Numbered from the stretch's first letter, positions 7,863 to 18,544 are shown. The stretch: DNA of 64,000 nucleotides from Mesorhizobium sp. M2A.F.Ca.ET.046.03.2.1 (GCF_003952425.1 NZ_CP034449.1:434001-498000); one strand, 5' to 3'. Program-made: numbers and translations. Notes: a model not told the origin generated them from the sequence alone.

Positions 7863-9029
7863 CTACCTGATGCGGTCGAGAATGGAAACGTAATTGGCGA
7901 CGGCAGCACCACCCATGTTGAAGATGCCGCCGAGCTTCGCGCCCGGCACCTGGATGCCGCCGGCCTCGCCGGTCAACTGCATGGCGGTGAGCACATGCAT
8001 CGAAACGCCGGTGGCGCCGATCGGATGGCCCTTGGCCTTCAGGCCGCCCGAAGGATTGACCGGCAGGCGGCCGTCCTTGGCCGTCGTGCCGTCCAGCGCC
8101 AGCCTGGCGCCCTCGCCGGGCCTGGCCAGGCCCATCGCTTCGTATTCGATCAATTCGGCGATGGTGAAGCAGTCATGCGTCTCGACGAAGGAAAGGTCGT
8201 CGAGCGTGACGCCGGCCTTCTTCAGCGCCTGGTTCCAGGCGTGCTCGCAACCTTCGAAGGCTAGGATGTCGCGCTTCGACATCGGCAGGAAATCCTGGAC
8301 ATGCTCGTTGGCGCGGAAGGTCACGGCGCGCCGCATCTTCAACGCCGTCGCGGTGTCGGTGAGCACCAGCGCCGCGGCGCCGTCCGACACCAGCGAGCAA
8401 TCTGTGCGCTTCAGCGGACCGGCGACGAAGGGGTTCTTCTCGCTTTCCTGGCGACAGAACTCATAGCCGAAATCCTTGCGCATCTGCGCGTAGGGATTGT
8501 CGACACCGTTCTTGTGGTTCTTGGCAGCGATCATGGCCAGCGCGTCCGACTGGTCGCCATAGCGCTGGAAATAGGCCTGCGCGATCTTGCCGAAGACGCC
8601 GGCAAAGCCGGCCGGGGTGTCACCTTCTTCCGGAAGGTAGGATGCCTTGAGCAGGTTCTTGCCGATCTCGGGACCGGGCGTGGTCGTCATCTGCTCGGCG
8701 CCGACCACCAGCACGATGCGGGCGGCGTTGGCGTCGATGGCGCGGATACCTTGCCGGACCGCGGCCGACCCGGTGGCGCAGGCATTCTCGACGCGCGTCG
8801 CCGGCTTGAAGCGCAGCCGGTCATCGGCCTGCAGCACGAGGCTCGCGGTGAAATCCTGCGGCGAGAAGCCGGCGTTGAAATGGCCGAGCACGATCTCGTC
8901 CACATCGTCGGGGCCGATGCCGGCATGGTCGAGCGCCTCGACGGCAACCTTGGTGATCAGGCTCTCCAGCGTCTCGCCTTCGAGCTTGCCGAAGCGCGAA
9001 TGCGCCCAGCCGACGATGCATGCGGTCAT
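7863..9029 (-). CDS. thiolase family protein (SCP2-thiolase/acetyl-CoA acetyltransferase-like)
   Basis: A 388-residue cytoplasmic thiolase. The acyl-accepting cysteine is Cys84 in ENACATGSAA; the C-terminal half has THDCFT and GHPIGATG, the histidine-containing blocks of SCP-x type thiolases. The length is typical. ATG at 9029 was chosen because GGAGG sits five bases upstream; a second in-frame ATG at 9041 lacks this. It diverges from betI. The acyl-CoA substrate is not predictable; beta-oxidation or a ketone-forming step is likely. Confidence 0.87.
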   Translation of the reverse strand: MTACIVGWAHSRFGKLEGETLESLITKVAVEALDHAGIGPDDVDEIVLGHFNAGFSPQDFTASLVLQADDRLRFKPATRVENACATGSAAVRQGIRAIDANAARIVLVVGAEQMTTTPGPEIGKNLLKASYLPEEGDTPAGFAGVFGKIAQAYFQRYGDQSDALAMIAAKNHKNGVDNPYAQMRKDFGYEFCRQESEKNPFVAGPLKRTDCSLVSDGAAALVLTDTATALKMRRAVTFRANEHVQDFLPMSKRDILAFEGCEHAWNQALKKAGVTLDDLSFVETHDCFTIAELIEYEAMGLARPGEGARLALDGTTAKDGRLPVNPSGGLKAKGHPIGATGVSMHVLTAMQLTGEAGGIQVPGAKLGGIFNMGGAAVANYVSILDRIR

Positions 9030-9158
9030 GGCAACCTCCATTTGCGCCGCAGCCTAGCACGATCCTTAGCGGCACGTGATTCAATATTGTTCAACAATGA
9101 ACCGTTTTCCAGCCCCCTGCATGGGCCAGAACGACACGATCGGTTGATCCCGGTGTCG

Positions 9159-9190
9159 ATTTTTTATTGATTGACGCGTCAATAAAAAAT
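9159..9190. promoter_or_regulatory. candidate BetI operator, two overlapping palindromes
   Basis: An 11-base arm ATTTTTTATTG (9159-9169) is matched by its reverse complement at 9180-9190 across ten bases. Inside it, the 14-base perfect palindrome ATTGACGCGTCAAT lies at 9170-9183, shifted two bases from the outer axis. The site is about 28 bases before the betI start and between the divergent thiolase and bet genes, where the choline-responsive repressor BetI normally binds. Confidence 0.65.
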
Positions 9191-9217
9191 AATCTCGACC
9201 CGAACCGGACCCCCAAA

Positions 9218-9808
9218 ATGCCGAAAATCGGAATGGAACCCGTGCGCCGCAAGGCGCTGATCGACGCGACGATCTCGGCGATCGGCGAGCGCGGATCGCT
9301 CGACGTGACGATGTCGGAGATCGCCGGACGCGCCGGTGTGTCGTCGGCGCTGGCGCATCACTATTTCGGCGCCAAGGACGAGCTGCTTTTCGCGACGATG
9401 CGGCACATCCTGACGGAGCTCAACATCGACACCAGGCACGCGCTTCACACCGCCGGCACAGCGCGTGAGCGCGTCTCGTCCGTGGTCGCGGTCAGCTTCT
9501 CCGATGACCAGTTCCAGGCCGAGATCATCGCCGCCTGGCTTGCCTTTTATGTCGAGGCGCAGAAATCGACCGAGCTGCGGCGGCTGCTGCGCATCTATGC
9601 GCGGCGGCTGCATTCGAACCTAATGAGCGGGCTGACCGGGATCCTGCCGCGGACAGAGGCCGACCGCGTGGCGGAAGCGACCGCGGCGCTGATCGACGGG
9701 CTCTACATCCGCCGCGCGCTGAAGGACGGCGTGCCCGACGCGCAGACCGCGATCGCGCTTGTGGAAGACTATCTCGAAACCAAGCTCAACGGACGGAGCC
9801 TGCCTTGA
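9218..9808 (+). CDS. betI: choline-responsive TetR-type repressor BetI
   Basis: The 196-residue protein starts [19 protein letters not shown], the conserved opening of BetI. The helix-turn-helix is residues about 30-50 ([25 protein letters not shown]). The C-terminal ligand domain contains [10 protein letters not shown]. BetI represses bet genes until choline binds. The ATG at 9218 was chosen over 9167 because homology starts here and because the upstream codons are part of the palindromic operator. The stop overlaps the betC TTG start. Confidence 0.95.
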   Translation: MPKIGMEPVRRKALIDATISAIGERGSLDVTMSEIAGRAGVSSALAHHYFGAKDELLFATMRHILTELNIDTRHALHTAGTARERVSSVVAVSFSDDQFQAEIIAAWLAFYVEAQKSTELRRLLRIYARRLHSNLMSGLTGILPRTEADRVAEATAALIDGLYIRRALKDGVPDAQTAIALVEDYLETKLNGRSLP

Positions 9809-11334
9809 CCACCCGGCGACCCAATTTCCTGATCGTCATGGTCGATCAGCTCAACGGCACGTTCTTCCCGGACGGCCCGGCCGAGTTCCTGCACGCGCCC
9901 AATCTGAAGGCGTTTGCCCAGCGCTCGGCGCGCTTCGCCAACAACTATACCGCCTCGCCGCTCTGCGCACCGGGCCGCGCCTCCTTCATGAGCGGCCAGC
10001 TGCCGTCGCGCACCCAAGTCTATGACAACGCCGCGGAATTCGCCTCCTCGATCCCGACCTACGCGCATCATCTGCGCAGCGCCGGCTATCACACGGTGCT
10101 TTCCGGCAAGATGCATTTCGTCGGCCCCGACCAACTGCACGGTTTCGAAGAGCGGCTGACCACCGACATCTACCCGGCCGATTTCGGCTGGACGCCGGAC
10201 TACCGCAAGCCCGGCGAGCGTATCGACTGGTGGTACCACAATCTGGGTTCGGTGACCGGCGCCGGCGTCGCCGAGATCACCAACCAGATGGAGTATGACG
10301 ACGAGGTCGCCTTCCATGCGACGCAAAAGCTCTATGAGTTCGCGCGCGTGTCGGATGACGCGGACCGGCGCCCCTGGTGCCTGACCGTCTCCTTCACCCA
10401 TCCGCACGATCCCTATGTCGCGCGGCGCAAATACTGGGACCTTTACGAAGACTGCCCGGCACTGGAGCCGGAGGTGGGCTTCATCCCCTACGACAGCCAG
10501 GATCCGCATTCAAAGCGGCTCTACAAGGCATCCGACTACGACAGTTTCGACATCACGCCCGAGCAGATCCGCCGCTCGCGGCGCGGCTATTTCGCCAACA
10601 TCTCCTATCTCGACGACAAGATCGGCGAGCTGCTGTCGGTGCTGGAGCGCACGCGCATGCTGGACGACACGATCATTCTGTTCTGCTCCGACCATGGCGA
10701 CATGCTGGGCGAGCGCGGCCTGTGGTTCAAGATGTGCTTCTACGAAGGGGCGGCGCGGGTGCCTTTGATGATGTCCGGCAAAGGCATCAAGGCCGGACTG
10801 ATCGAGACGCCTGCCTCCAATCTCGACGTGGCGCCGACGCTCTGCGACCTCGCCGGCATCGACATGAGCGGGATCGCGCCGTGGACGGACGGCCTGTCGC
10901 TGCTGCCGCTTGCCGCCGGCAAGGAGCGCTCGGCGCCGGTGCTGATGGAATATGCGGCTGAAGGCTCCTACGCGCCGATGGTGGCGATCCGCGAGGGCAA
11001 ACACAAATTCGTCCATTGCGAGCTCGATCCGCCGCAGCTCTTCGATCTCGTCGCCGATCCGCGCGAGCTCGACAATCTCGCGACCAACCCGGCCTACGCC
11101 GATCTGGTCTCGGCCTTCATGGAAAAGGTCCGCGCGCGCTGGGACATGGCAGGCTTCGACGCCGCAGTCCGTGAAAGCCAGGCGCGCCGCTGGGTCGTCT
11201 ACCCGGCGCTGCGCAACGGCGCTTACTACCCCTGGGAGTTCCAGCCGCTGCAGAAGGCGTCGGAACGCTACATGCGCAACCACATGAACCTCGACAATCT
11301 CGAAGAGAGCAAACGGTATCCGAGAGGCGAATGA
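9805..11334 (+). CDS. betC: choline-sulfatase
   Basis: This 509-residue sulfatase hydrolyses choline-O-sulfate to choline, feeding betaine synthesis. The sulfatase signature is [12 protein letters not shown], with Cys54, Pro56 and Arg58; Cys54 is converted to formylglycine. Metal ligands are visible in the N-terminal VDQ and in SDHGDMLGE, and HPHDPY is present in the middle. The C-terminal part [15 protein letters not shown] is typical of BetC. The start is TTG at 9805, overlapping the betI stop (TTGA), with GGAG at a suitable distance. Cytoplasmic, no signal peptide. Confidence 0.95.
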   Translation: MTTRRPNFLIVMVDQLNGTFFPDGPAEFLHAPNLKAFAQRSARFANNYTASPLCAPGRASFMSGQLPSRTQVYDNAAEFASSIPTYAHHLRSAGYHTVLSGKMHFVGPDQLHGFEERLTTDIYPADFGWTPDYRKPGERIDWWYHNLGSVTGAGVAEITNQMEYDDEVAFHATQKLYEFARVSDDADRRPWCLTVSFTHPHDPYVARRKYWDLYEDCPALEPEVGFIPYDSQDPHSKRLYKASDYDSFDITPEQIRRSRRGYFANISYLDDKIGELLSVLERTRMLDDTIILFCSDHGDMLGERGLWFKMCFYEGAARVPLMMSGKGIKAGLIETPASNLDVAPTLCDLAGIDMSGIAPWTDGLSLLPLAAGKERSAPVLMEYAAEGSYAPMVAIREGKHKFVHCELDPPQLFDLVADPRELDNLATNPAYADLVSAFMEKVRARWDMAGFDAAVRESQARRWVVYPALRNGAYYPWEFQPLQKASERYMRNHMNLDNLEESKRYPRGE

Positions 11335-12335
11335 TGGCAGACATTCTCGTCCCACCACTTGATCATCTGAGGCACGCCTACGCCGTCACCTCGACGGCCA
11401 CGCAGGTGACGCCGCTCCTGGAGTCGGCGGCTTTGGCCAGGGAAACCGGCGCGGCGCGCGTCTTCGTCAAGCCGGAGTCGCTGCAATGGGCCGGCTCCTT
11501 CAAGGTGCGCGGCGCCTATTGGCGGCTGAAGCGGCTTTCGCCGGATGAAGCGAAGAAGGGCGTGGTGGCCTACTCCTCCGGCAATTTCGCGCAGGGGCTG
11601 GCAGCCGCCGGCCAGGCGCTCGGCATTCCCGTCACCATCGTCATGCCGGTCGACGCGCCGGCCGCCAAGCGCGATGCCACCGCCGGCTATGGCGCGCGCG
11701 TGGTGCTGACCGATCATGGCGATCGCGCCCGTGAGGAGGTGGCTGCCGCCAAGGCGCGCGAGATCGCCGAGACAGAGCACCTCACCTTGCTGCACCCCTT
11801 CGACGATCCGGAAATCGTCGCAGGCCAGGCGGGTGCCGGATTGGAAGCGCTCGACCAGTTGGCGGCTAAGAAGGAGCATGCCGACCTTGTGTTCTGCTCG
11901 GTCGGCGGTGGTGGCTTGATCGGCGGCGTTTCGCTGGCCTTCCACTATCTGTCGCCCAAGACCGAGATCATCGCCGTCGAGCCGGAGGGTTTCAACGGCA
12001 TGGGCTCATCGCTCGCGCATGGCGCGATCGAGACGATGCCGATCGGGCCGAAATCGATCTGCGACGGGCTGATGGCGCGCAAGCCCGGCGACGCGCCTTT
12101 CGCGGCCGTCAGCGCCGCCGGCGTGCGCGGCGTCACCGTCGACGACGCCTCGGTGCGGCGGGCGATGAAGATCGCCTTCGAGCGGATGAAGCTGGTGCTG
12201 GAGCCCTCGGGCGCGGCATCACTGGCCGCCCTTCTCGGCGGCAAGGTGGATGTGAAGGACAAGACTGTCCTTGTGGTTGCAACCGGCGGCAATGTCTCGC
12301 TCGCCGATTTTATGGCGCATATGAACAATGCTTGA
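11331..12335 (+). CDS. PLP-dependent threonine/serine dehydratase family protein
   Basis: The 334-residue product is a fold-type II PLP enzyme. Lys58 in GSFKVRGA is the Schiff-base lysine, SSGNFAQG is the asparagine loop and VGGGGLIGG binds the phosphate. Length fits catabolic serine/threonine dehydratases and the related EutB of ectoine catabolism; there is no C-terminal ACT domain. It starts ATGATG, overlapping betC by four bases, and overlaps betA by eight, so it is a true member of the bet operon, which is unusual. A role in degrading serine derived from betaine is possible. The substrate is not proven by sequence. Confidence 0.85.
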   Translation: MMADILVPPLDHLRHAYAVTSTATQVTPLLESAALARETGAARVFVKPESLQWAGSFKVRGAYWRLKRLSPDEAKKGVVAYSSGNFAQGLAAAGQALGIPVTIVMPVDAPAAKRDATAGYGARVVLTDHGDRAREEVAAAKAREIAETEHLTLLHPFDDPEIVAGQAGAGLEALDQLAAKKEHADLVFCSVGGGGLIGGVSLAFHYLSPKTEIIAVEPEGFNGMGSSLAHGAIETMPIGPKSICDGLMARKPGDAPFAAVSAAGVRGVTVDDASVRRAMKIAFERMKLVLEPSGAASLAALLGGKVDVKDKTVLVVATGGNVSLADFMAHMNNA

Positions 12336-13980
12336 AGCGGATTTCGTCATCATCGGCTCCGGCTCCGCCGGCTCGGCCATGGCCTATCGGCTGTCGGAGG
12401 ACGGCAAGCACTCGGTGATCGTCATCGAGTTCGGCGGCACCGATATGGGGCCGCTGATCCAGATGCCGTCGGCGCTGTCGATCCCACTCAATATGAGCCT
12501 CTACGACTGGGGTTTCGCCAGCGAGCCGGAGCCGCATCTCGGCCGCCGCGTGCTGGCGACGCCGCGCGGCAAGGTGATCGGCGGCTCGTCCTCGATCAAC
12601 GGCATGGTCTATGTGCGCGGCCATGCACACGACTTCGACCATTGGGCGGAACAGGGTGCGACCGGCTGGGGCTTCGCCGACGTGCTCCCCTATTTCAAGC
12701 GCATGGAGGATTCCGACGGCGGCGAGGATGGCTGGCGGGGCCACGGCGGACCATTGCATGTGCAGCGCGGCACACGGAAGAACCCGCTCTATGGCGCCTT
12801 CGTCGAAGCAGGCCGCCAGGCGGGCTTCGAGCTCACCGACGATTATAACGGCTCGAAGCAGGAAGGTTTCGGGCCGATGGAGCAGACCATTCTTGGCGGC
12901 CGCCGCTGGTCGGCGGCGAACGCCTATCTGAAGCCGGCTCTCAAACGCAAGAATGTGAGTCTGGTCAAAGGCTTCGCCCGGCGCGTGGTGATCGAGAATC
13001 AACGCGCCCTCGGCGTCGAGATCGAAGCTGACAAAAAGATTCAGGTCGTTAAGGCGCGGCGTGAAGTGATCGTCGCGGCGTCGTCGATCAACTCGCCGAA
13101 GATCCTGATGTTGTCCGGCATCGGCCCAGGCGCGCATCTGCAGGAGAACGGCATAAAGGTGATCGCCGACAGGCCGGGTGTCGGCGCCAATCTGCAGGAC
13201 CATCTGGAACTCTATATCCAGCAGGAATCGACTAGGCCGATCACGCTGAACTCGGTGCTCAATCCTTTCTCCAAGGCATTGATCGGCGCGCAGTGGCTGT
13301 TCTTCAAGAGCGGGCTTGGCGCCACCAACCATTTCGAGGCGGCCGCCTTCGTGCGTTCGCAGGCCGGCGTCGACTACCCCGATATCCAGTATCACTTCAT
13401 CCCCGCGGCGGTGCGCTATGACGGCAAGGCGGCGGCGAAGGCGCATGGGTTCCAGGCGCATGTCGGGCCGATGCGCTCGAAGTCGCGCGGTTCGGTGACG
13501 CTGCGCTCGCCCGACCCGAAGGCGAAGCCGGTGATCCGCTTCAACTACATGTCACATCCGGACGACTGGAGCGAGTTCCGCCATTGCATCCGGCTGACGC
13601 GCGAGATCTTCGGGCAGAAGGCCTTCGACGGCTTCCGCGGCAAGGAGATTTCGCCGGGCAGCCATGTGCAGACCGACGACGAGCTCGACGCCTTCATCCG
13701 CGACCATGCCGAGAGCGCCTACCACCCTTGCGGCACCTGCCGGATGGGCCGTGCCGACGATTTAACCGCCGTCGTCGATCCGGAATGCCGGGTAATCGGC
13801 GTCGCAGGACTGCGCGTCGCCGACTCCTCGATCTTCCCGCGTGTGACCAACGGCAACCTCAACGCGCCGTCGATCATGACCGGCGAAAAAGCCTCCGACC
13901 ATATCCTCGGCCGCACGCCGCTGGCGCCATCCAACCAGGAACCCTGGATCAATCCTCGCTGGCAGGTGGCGGACCGATAG
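12328..13980 (+). CDS. betA: choline dehydrogenase
   Basis: A 550-residue GMC-family flavoenzyme that oxidises choline to betaine aldehyde, normally at the inner membrane with the electron transport chain. The FAD-binding Rossmann motif is [10 protein letters not shown] near residues 7-16, [14 protein letters not shown] is the second GMC signature, and HPCGTCRMG gives the catalytic His466. Length is as in characterised BetA. It overlaps the upstream dehydratase gene and is followed by betB after 49 bases. Confidence 0.95.
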   Translation: MLEADFVIIGSGSAGSAMAYRLSEDGKHSVIVIEFGGTDMGPLIQMPSALSIPLNMSLYDWGFASEPEPHLGRRVLATPRGKVIGGSSSINGMVYVRGHAHDFDHWAEQGATGWGFADVLPYFKRMEDSDGGEDGWRGHGGPLHVQRGTRKNPLYGAFVEAGRQAGFELTDDYNGSKQEGFGPMEQTILGGRRWSAANAYLKPALKRKNVSLVKGFARRVVIENQRALGVEIEADKKIQVVKARREVIVAASSINSPKILMLSGIGPGAHLQENGIKVIADRPGVGANLQDHLELYIQQESTRPITLNSVLNPFSKALIGAQWLFFKSGLGATNHFEAAAFVRSQAGVDYPDIQYHFIPAAVRYDGKAAAKAHGFQAHVGPMRSKSRGSVTLRSPDPKAKPVIRFNYMSHPDDWSEFRHCIRLTREIFGQKAFDGFRGKEISPGSHVQTDDELDAFIRDHAESAYHPCGTCRMGRADDLTAVVDPECRVIGVAGLRVADSSIFPRVTNGNLNAPSIMTGEKASDHILGRTPLAPSNQEPWINPRWQVADR

Positions 13981-14029
13981 GGCATTGTCGGGCTGACCGC
14001 CCTCCCGGCGAACAGACTTGGAGAAAGCC

Positions 14030-15493
14030 ATGCGCGCCCAGCCGACCGCATCGCACTATGTCAACGGCCGCTATATCGAGGATGAGGGCGGCACGCCGCT
14101 GCCGGTGATCTATCCGGCAACCGGCGAGACCATCGCCACCCTGCATTCGGCGACGCCGAACGTGCTGGAGCTGGCGATCGAGGCGGCCCGCTCCGCGCAG
14201 CCGGCCTGGGCGCGGCTGAAGCCCGTCGAGCGCGGCCGCATCCTGCGCCGCGCCGCCGATATTCTGCGCGCGCGCAACGCCGACCTGGCGCGCATCGAGA
14301 CGCTCGACACCGGAAAGGCGATCCAGGAGACATTGGTGGCGGACGCCCCTTCCGCCGCCGACTGCCTGGAATATTTCGCCGGAGCGGTCGCCGCCTTCAA
14401 CGGCGAGATGATCGATCTCGGCGGACCATTCGCCTACACGCGCCGCGAGCCGCTCGGCGTCTGCGTCGGCATCGGCGCCTGGAACTACCCGATCCAGATC
14501 GCCGGCTGGAAGTCGGCGCCGGCGCTGGCTATGGGCAATGCCATGGTGTTCAAGCCTTCGGAGAACACGCCGCTTTCGGCCCTGGCGCTGGCCGAGATCT
14601 ACTCGGAGGCCGGCTTGCCCGATGGGCTGTTCAATGTCGTGCAAGGCTATGGCGATGTCGGCGCCGGCCTCGTCGGCCATGATGTGGTGGCAAAAGTTTC
14701 GGTGACCGGCTCGGTGCCGACCGGTCGCAAGGTGCTGTCGCTCGCCGGCTCCAAGATGAAGCATGCGACGATGGAGCTCGGCGGCAAGTCGCCGCTCATC
14801 GTCTTCGACGATGCCGACCTCGAGAATGCCATCGGCGGCGCCATGCTCGGCAATTTCTATTCGACCGGGCAAATCTGCTCCAACGGCACGCGCGTCTTCG
14901 TGCAGAAAGGCCTGCATGATCGCTTCGTCGAGCGGCTGGTCGAGCGCACCAAGAAGATCCGCATCGGGGATCCGCTCGATCCCGAGACGCAGATGGGCCC
15001 ACTGGTCAACAAGGCGCAGCAGAGCAAGGTCGTCTCGTACATCGAAGCCGGCCAGCAGGACGGAGCGACACTCGCCTGCGGCGGCAACGTGCCGTCGCTG
15101 CAAGGTTTCGAGAGCGGTTTCTTCATCGAGCCGACCGTGTTCACCAATGTCACCGACACCATGCGCATCGCGCGCGAGGAGATTTTCGGACCGGTGATGA
15201 GCGTCTTGAAGTTCGACAGCGAGGACGAGGTGATCGAGCGCGCCAACGACACCGAGTTCGGGCTGGCGGCCGGCGTGTTCACGCGCGACCTGCCGCGTGC
15301 GCATCGGGTGATCGCCGAGCTGCAGGCCGGCACCTGCTGGATCAACGCCTACAATCTGACCCCGGTCGAAATGCCCTTCGGCGGCGTCAAGCAGTCCGGC
15401 ATCGGCCGCGAGAACTCGCTGGCCGCGCTGGCGCATTATTCGCAGCTCAAGGCGGTTTATGTCGAGACGGGTGACGTGGCGGCGCCTTATTGA
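14030..15493 (+). CDS. betB: betaine aldehyde dehydrogenase
   Basis: The 487-residue enzyme oxidises betaine aldehyde to glycine betaine with NAD(P)+. The catalytic cysteine is Cys283 in GQICSNG and the general base is Glu249 in [15 protein letters not shown] is the coenzyme-site block. The ATG at 14030 has GGAG eight bases upstream and gives the expected length; an alternative ATG at 14018 is in frame. It is the last gene of the bet operon. Confidence 0.95.
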   Translation: MRAQPTASHYVNGRYIEDEGGTPLPVIYPATGETIATLHSATPNVLELAIEAARSAQPAWARLKPVERGRILRRAADILRARNADLARIETLDTGKAIQETLVADAPSAADCLEYFAGAVAAFNGEMIDLGGPFAYTRREPLGVCVGIGAWNYPIQIAGWKSAPALAMGNAMVFKPSENTPLSALALAEIYSEAGLPDGLFNVVQGYGDVGAGLVGHDVVAKVSVTGSVPTGRKVLSLAGSKMKHATMELGGKSPLIVFDDADLENAIGGAMLGNFYSTGQICSNGTRVFVQKGLHDRFVERLVERTKKIRIGDPLDPETQMGPLVNKAQQSKVVSYIEAGQQDGATLACGGNVPSLQGFESGFFIEPTVFTNVTDTMRIAREEIFGPVMSVLKFDSEDEVIERANDTEFGLAAGVFTRDLPRAHRVIAELQAGTCWINAYNLTPVEMPFGGVKQSGIGRENSLAALAHYSQLKAVYVETGDVAAPY

Positions 15494-15577
15494 TGTCGCG
15501 ATCCGTTTCGGCAGATCATCGCGCTGTTCTCCTTGCCGCGGTTTGCCACAACCTTGCCGGAGGCAAAGGAGGCCAAG

Positions 15578-16246
15578 ATGGCGGGTGAAACCAAGGACAA
15601 CCGAGCCGTCGTGTTGCCGCTACTGCTCGGCTTCAACGGCGGCTATGTCGACACGATGGGTTTCCTGGCGCTCCAGGGGCTGTTTACCGCGCATGTCACC
15701 GGCAACTTCGTGACGCTCGGCGCCTCCCTGGCGCTCGGCACGTCAGGCGCCCTGTCGAAGCTGCTTGCGCTGCCGGTCTTTTGCGCTGTTGTCATCCTCA
15801 GCCGGCTGTTGTCGAACGCGCTGAGACACCGGGAAGCGCCGGTCTTTCGTTACCTGCTGACGATCAAGCTCGTATTGCTGATCGCAGCCGCCGTTCTGAC
15901 GGTCCGGCTCGGGCCTTTCCCGGATGGCGACCATTGGGCCGCCATCGTAACGGGAATGATATTGGTTTCGGCCATGGCGGTGCAGAACGCCGCGCATCGC
16001 GTCCATCTCGCCAGCCTGCCGCCTTCGACGCTGATGACGGGCACCACGACCCAGATCATGCTTGACCTGGCCGACCTGATCTACGGCTCGTCCGCCGAGG
16101 ATACTGCCGCGTCACGGTCGCGCCTCGCGCGGATGTCGGGCATGGTGGCCGTCTTCGCTCTCGGATGCGGAACGGCCGCGCTGCTCCATGTGCAGTCGGT
16201 GTCTGGTCATTCGCGGCGCCGCCGGTCGTCGCGCTGCTGGCTCTGA
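15578..16246 (+). CDS. YoaK/DUF1275 family membrane protein, 3' end frameshifted
   Basis: The 222-residue frame encodes an inner-membrane protein of about five to six helices with the family opening GFNGGYVDTMGFLAL and HVTGNFVTLG. Its function is unknown (sometimes labelled as a transporter-like family). AAGGAGG lies seven bases before the ATG at 15578. The reading frame ends in an arginine-rich tail after LLHVQS, whereas the next frame carries a proper final helix (GVWSFAAPPVVALLALIV) ending at 16272. One base added near 16195-16199 restores it, so the gene is probably frameshifted or miscalled in sequence. Confidence 0.8.
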   Translation: MAGETKDNRAVVLPLLLGFNGGYVDTMGFLALQGLFTAHVTGNFVTLGASLALGTSGALSKLLALPVFCAVVILSRLLSNALRHREAPVFRYLLTIKLVLLIAAAVLTVRLGPFPDGDHWAAIVTGMILVSAMAVQNAAHRVHLASLPPSTLMTGTTTQIMLDLADLIYGSSAEDTAASRSRLARMSGMVAVFALGCGTAALLHVQSVSGHSRRRRSSRCWL

Positions 16247-16306
16247 TCGTCCGGGGGAATGCGACGCCATGACGACGATGTCTGGTCAGGCCGTGCCGGA
16301 ACCGGC

Positions 16307-18544
16307 TCACCCCATCTGCGCCGTCCCGTCCAGATACTGCGTCAGCGCATAGACCAGATGGTAGAAGATGCTGGCCGGCACCTCGGTCGCCAGTGAGCGG
16401 CCGCGCTCGTCGATGCGATCGATCCACAGACCGAGCGGTGCCGGATCGATGTGCCAGCGGAACAGGCGGCCGACGCGCGCCTCGATCTCGGGCTTGAGGT
16501 CCGGCCCGCCCGAGCCGTCCAGCGCGATCGCCGCCTTGATCGCCTCGGCCTGCGGCCAGCCGCGCGAGACGGTATCCAGCGGCAGACCCTGGCGCGAGAC
16601 CGCGCCGTAGGCGAGGCCGGTTGCGCGGTTGAGCCCGTTGGCAATGGCCGAGGCATAAAGCTTGCGGGCGAAGGCGGGAAGTTCGTTCTGGCCGCTGCGG
16701 GCGGCGAAATCGACCAGCAGGGAGGCCCATTCGAAATGATGGCCAGGCTCGGTCCAGCTCCCCTTCTCGCCCGCGGCCGGCTTCCAGCCCTCGTCGAAAT
16801 ACTCGCCGATGGTCCAGCTTTCGGCATCGAAGAAATGGCTGCGGAAGAGGTCGATGATGCGCGCTGCGCGGCGCAGATAGGCGCGCTCGCCCGTCGCCTT
16901 GTGCCAGGCGAGGAAGGCCTCGAGCAGATGCATGTGCGGGTTGGAGCGCCGCTCCTCCGCCCCATCCGAGGTTTCCAGGAAACCGGTCATGCGGCTGTCT
17001 TCCAAATGCGCGTCGAGGAAGGCGAACGTTTCCTCGCCGAGCCGCAACGCATCTGGATGGCCCGACATGTGGGCGTGCGCCAGCGCCAGGAGAACGCAGG
17101 AATGATCGTAGGCGTCCTCGACAGGATCGGCGACCGAGCCATCGATGTTGAGCGTGCGCACCCAGCCGCCGCGCTTCGTTCGGCCCTGACCAGCCATGAA
17201 GTCGATGCCGTGGGCGATCAGCCTTTCCGCCGGACCGTCCCAGCCACGCTCCTTGGCCACCGCGAAGGCGTAGACCTGGCGCGCCTGCGTGCGCATTCGC
17301 TTGGGTTTCATCAACGGCGCGGCGTCGAAGCCGAGCGCTTCGTGGAAGCCGCCATGGCGCTCATCGACGCCGACCGTCGACCACAGCGGCAGCGTCTCCT
17401 CGAACAGCCAGTGGCGCACGCGCCGCCGCCAGGCGCCGCTCTCGATGACACGGTCATGCGCCGGCGTGAATCTCGTCTCCAGCCGGCCGGATTTCTCCAG
17501 CTGCTCGACGATCTTCTTGACGTGCTGGCTGTGGCTGACCGGCGCGACGAAGGTTGCGTCAGCCGTCGAAACGATAGCGACATCCTTCATGCCGATCGCC
17601 GAAAGCAGGCGGCCATCGCCGCGGATATAGGAGTTTTCGCAATCGATGGCGACGACATCGCCGATGATGACGTTGCCGTGCTTGTCGGACGGGCCGACAT
17701 CGAGCAGCGACTGCCACGAGCCGAGATCGTTCCAGCGGAAGCCGGCCGGGACCATGGCAATGTCCTTGGCGCGCTCCATGATGGCGTAGTCGATCGAGGT
17801 CGACGGGATGGCCGAGTAGAGTTCCAGCGCCATGTAAAGGCCCGAGAGATCGCTGGTTGCCGCCTTGTAGGCAGCTTCGGTCGCCTGCCAGATTTTCGGC
17901 TCATAGGCCGCTAAGGCGTCGCGCATGGCGCCGGCGCGGAACAGGAAGATGCCGGTGTTCCAGTAGAAATTGCCGGCGTCGAGATAGGCCTGCGCGGTGG
18001 CGAGATCCGGCTTCTCGACAAAGCGCGAGACGTCGAACACGCCCGCCCTGTCCGCCCCAACCTCGATATAGCCGTAGCCGGTCTCGGGCTGGGTTGGCTT
18101 CAGGCCGAACACCACGAGCCGCCCGGCATTTGCCGCGACCGCGCCCGCCTCGATGCTTTGCCAGAACTGAGCGGTCGTCGAGATCTCATGGTCGGACGGC
18201 ACCACCAGCACCAGCTCGTCGCCATATTCGGAGAGCGTGCGCAGGCTTGCCAGCGCGACGGCGGCGGCCGTGTTGCGGCCCGTCGGCTCGAACAACGGTC
18301 CGCCGCCCTTGAGATCAACGCCGGCAAGGTCGGCATGGACGCGCTCGGCGTGACGTTCCGCGGCGATCAGGAAGATCGGCGTCTCGCCGTCCGGCCGCGC
18401 CGCCAGCCGGCGCAAGGTCCTGGCCAGCATCGAGCCATCGCCGGAAAAATCGTGGAACTGCTTGGGGTTGTCCTCGCGCGACAGCGGCCATAGCCGCGAC
18501 CCGACGCCGCCACTCATGACGAAACTGACGATGCGCTGAGGCAA
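16307..18544 (-). CDS. mannose-1-phosphate guanylyltransferase fused to AGE-type (mannose-6-phosphate) isomerase
   Basis: The 745-residue protein has two parts. Residues 1 to about 350 are a GDP-mannose pyrophosphorylase: SGGVGSRLWPLSREDNPKQF is the nucleotide-binding signature, followed by VVPSDHEI, ETGYGYIE, FVEKPD and NTGIFLFRA. Residues about 370-745 are an N-acylglucosamine 2-epimerase/mannose isomerase barrel (RTQARQVYAFA, PHMHLLEAFLAW, EPGHHFEWASLL, RGWPQAEAIKA). A rhizobial mannose-6-phosphate isomerase of this AGE type is known, so the protein may be an analogue of the bifunctional AlgA/XanB enzymes using a different isomerase fold. Its product GDP-mannose would feed polysaccharide synthesis. 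The canonical cupin isomerase domain is absent. Confidence 0.9.
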   Translation of the reverse strand: MPQRIVSFVMSGGVGSRLWPLSREDNPKQFHDFSGDGSMLARTLRRLAARPDGETPIFLIAAERHAERVHADLAGVDLKGGGPLFEPTGRNTAAAVALASLRTLSEYGDELVLVVPSDHEISTTAQFWQSIEAGAVAANAGRLVVFGLKPTQPETGYGYIEVGADRAGVFDVSRFVEKPDLATAQAYLDAGNFYWNTGIFLFRAGAMRDALAAYEPKIWQATEAAYKAATSDLSGLYMALELYSAIPSTSIDYAIMERAKDIAMVPAGFRWNDLGSWQSLLDVGPSDKHGNVIIGDVVAIDCENSYIRGDGRLLSAIGMKDVAIVSTADATFVAPVSHSQHVKKIVEQLEKSGRLETRFTPAHDRVIESGAWRRRVRHWLFEETLPLWSTVGVDERHGGFHEALGFDAAPLMKPKRMRTQARQVYAFAVAKERGWDGPAERLIAHGIDFMAGQGRTKRGGWVRTLNIDGSVADPVEDAYDHSCVLLALAHAHMSGHPDALRLGEETFAFLDAHLEDSRMTGFLETSDGAEERRSNPHMHLLEAFLAWHKATGERAYLRRAARIIDLFRSHFFDAESWTIGEYFDEGWKPAAGEKGSWTEPGHHFEWASLLVDFAARSGQNELPAFARKLYASAIANGLNRATGLAYGAVSRQGLPLDTVSRGWPQAEAIKAAIALDGSGGPDLKPEIEARVGRLFRWHIDPAPLGLWIDRIDERGRSLATEVPASIFYHLVYALTQYLDGTAQMG

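Noticed and set aside
13949..15436. 495-codon minus-strand frame opposite betB
   Set aside because: Shadow frame; betB has its catalytic residues and ribosome site.
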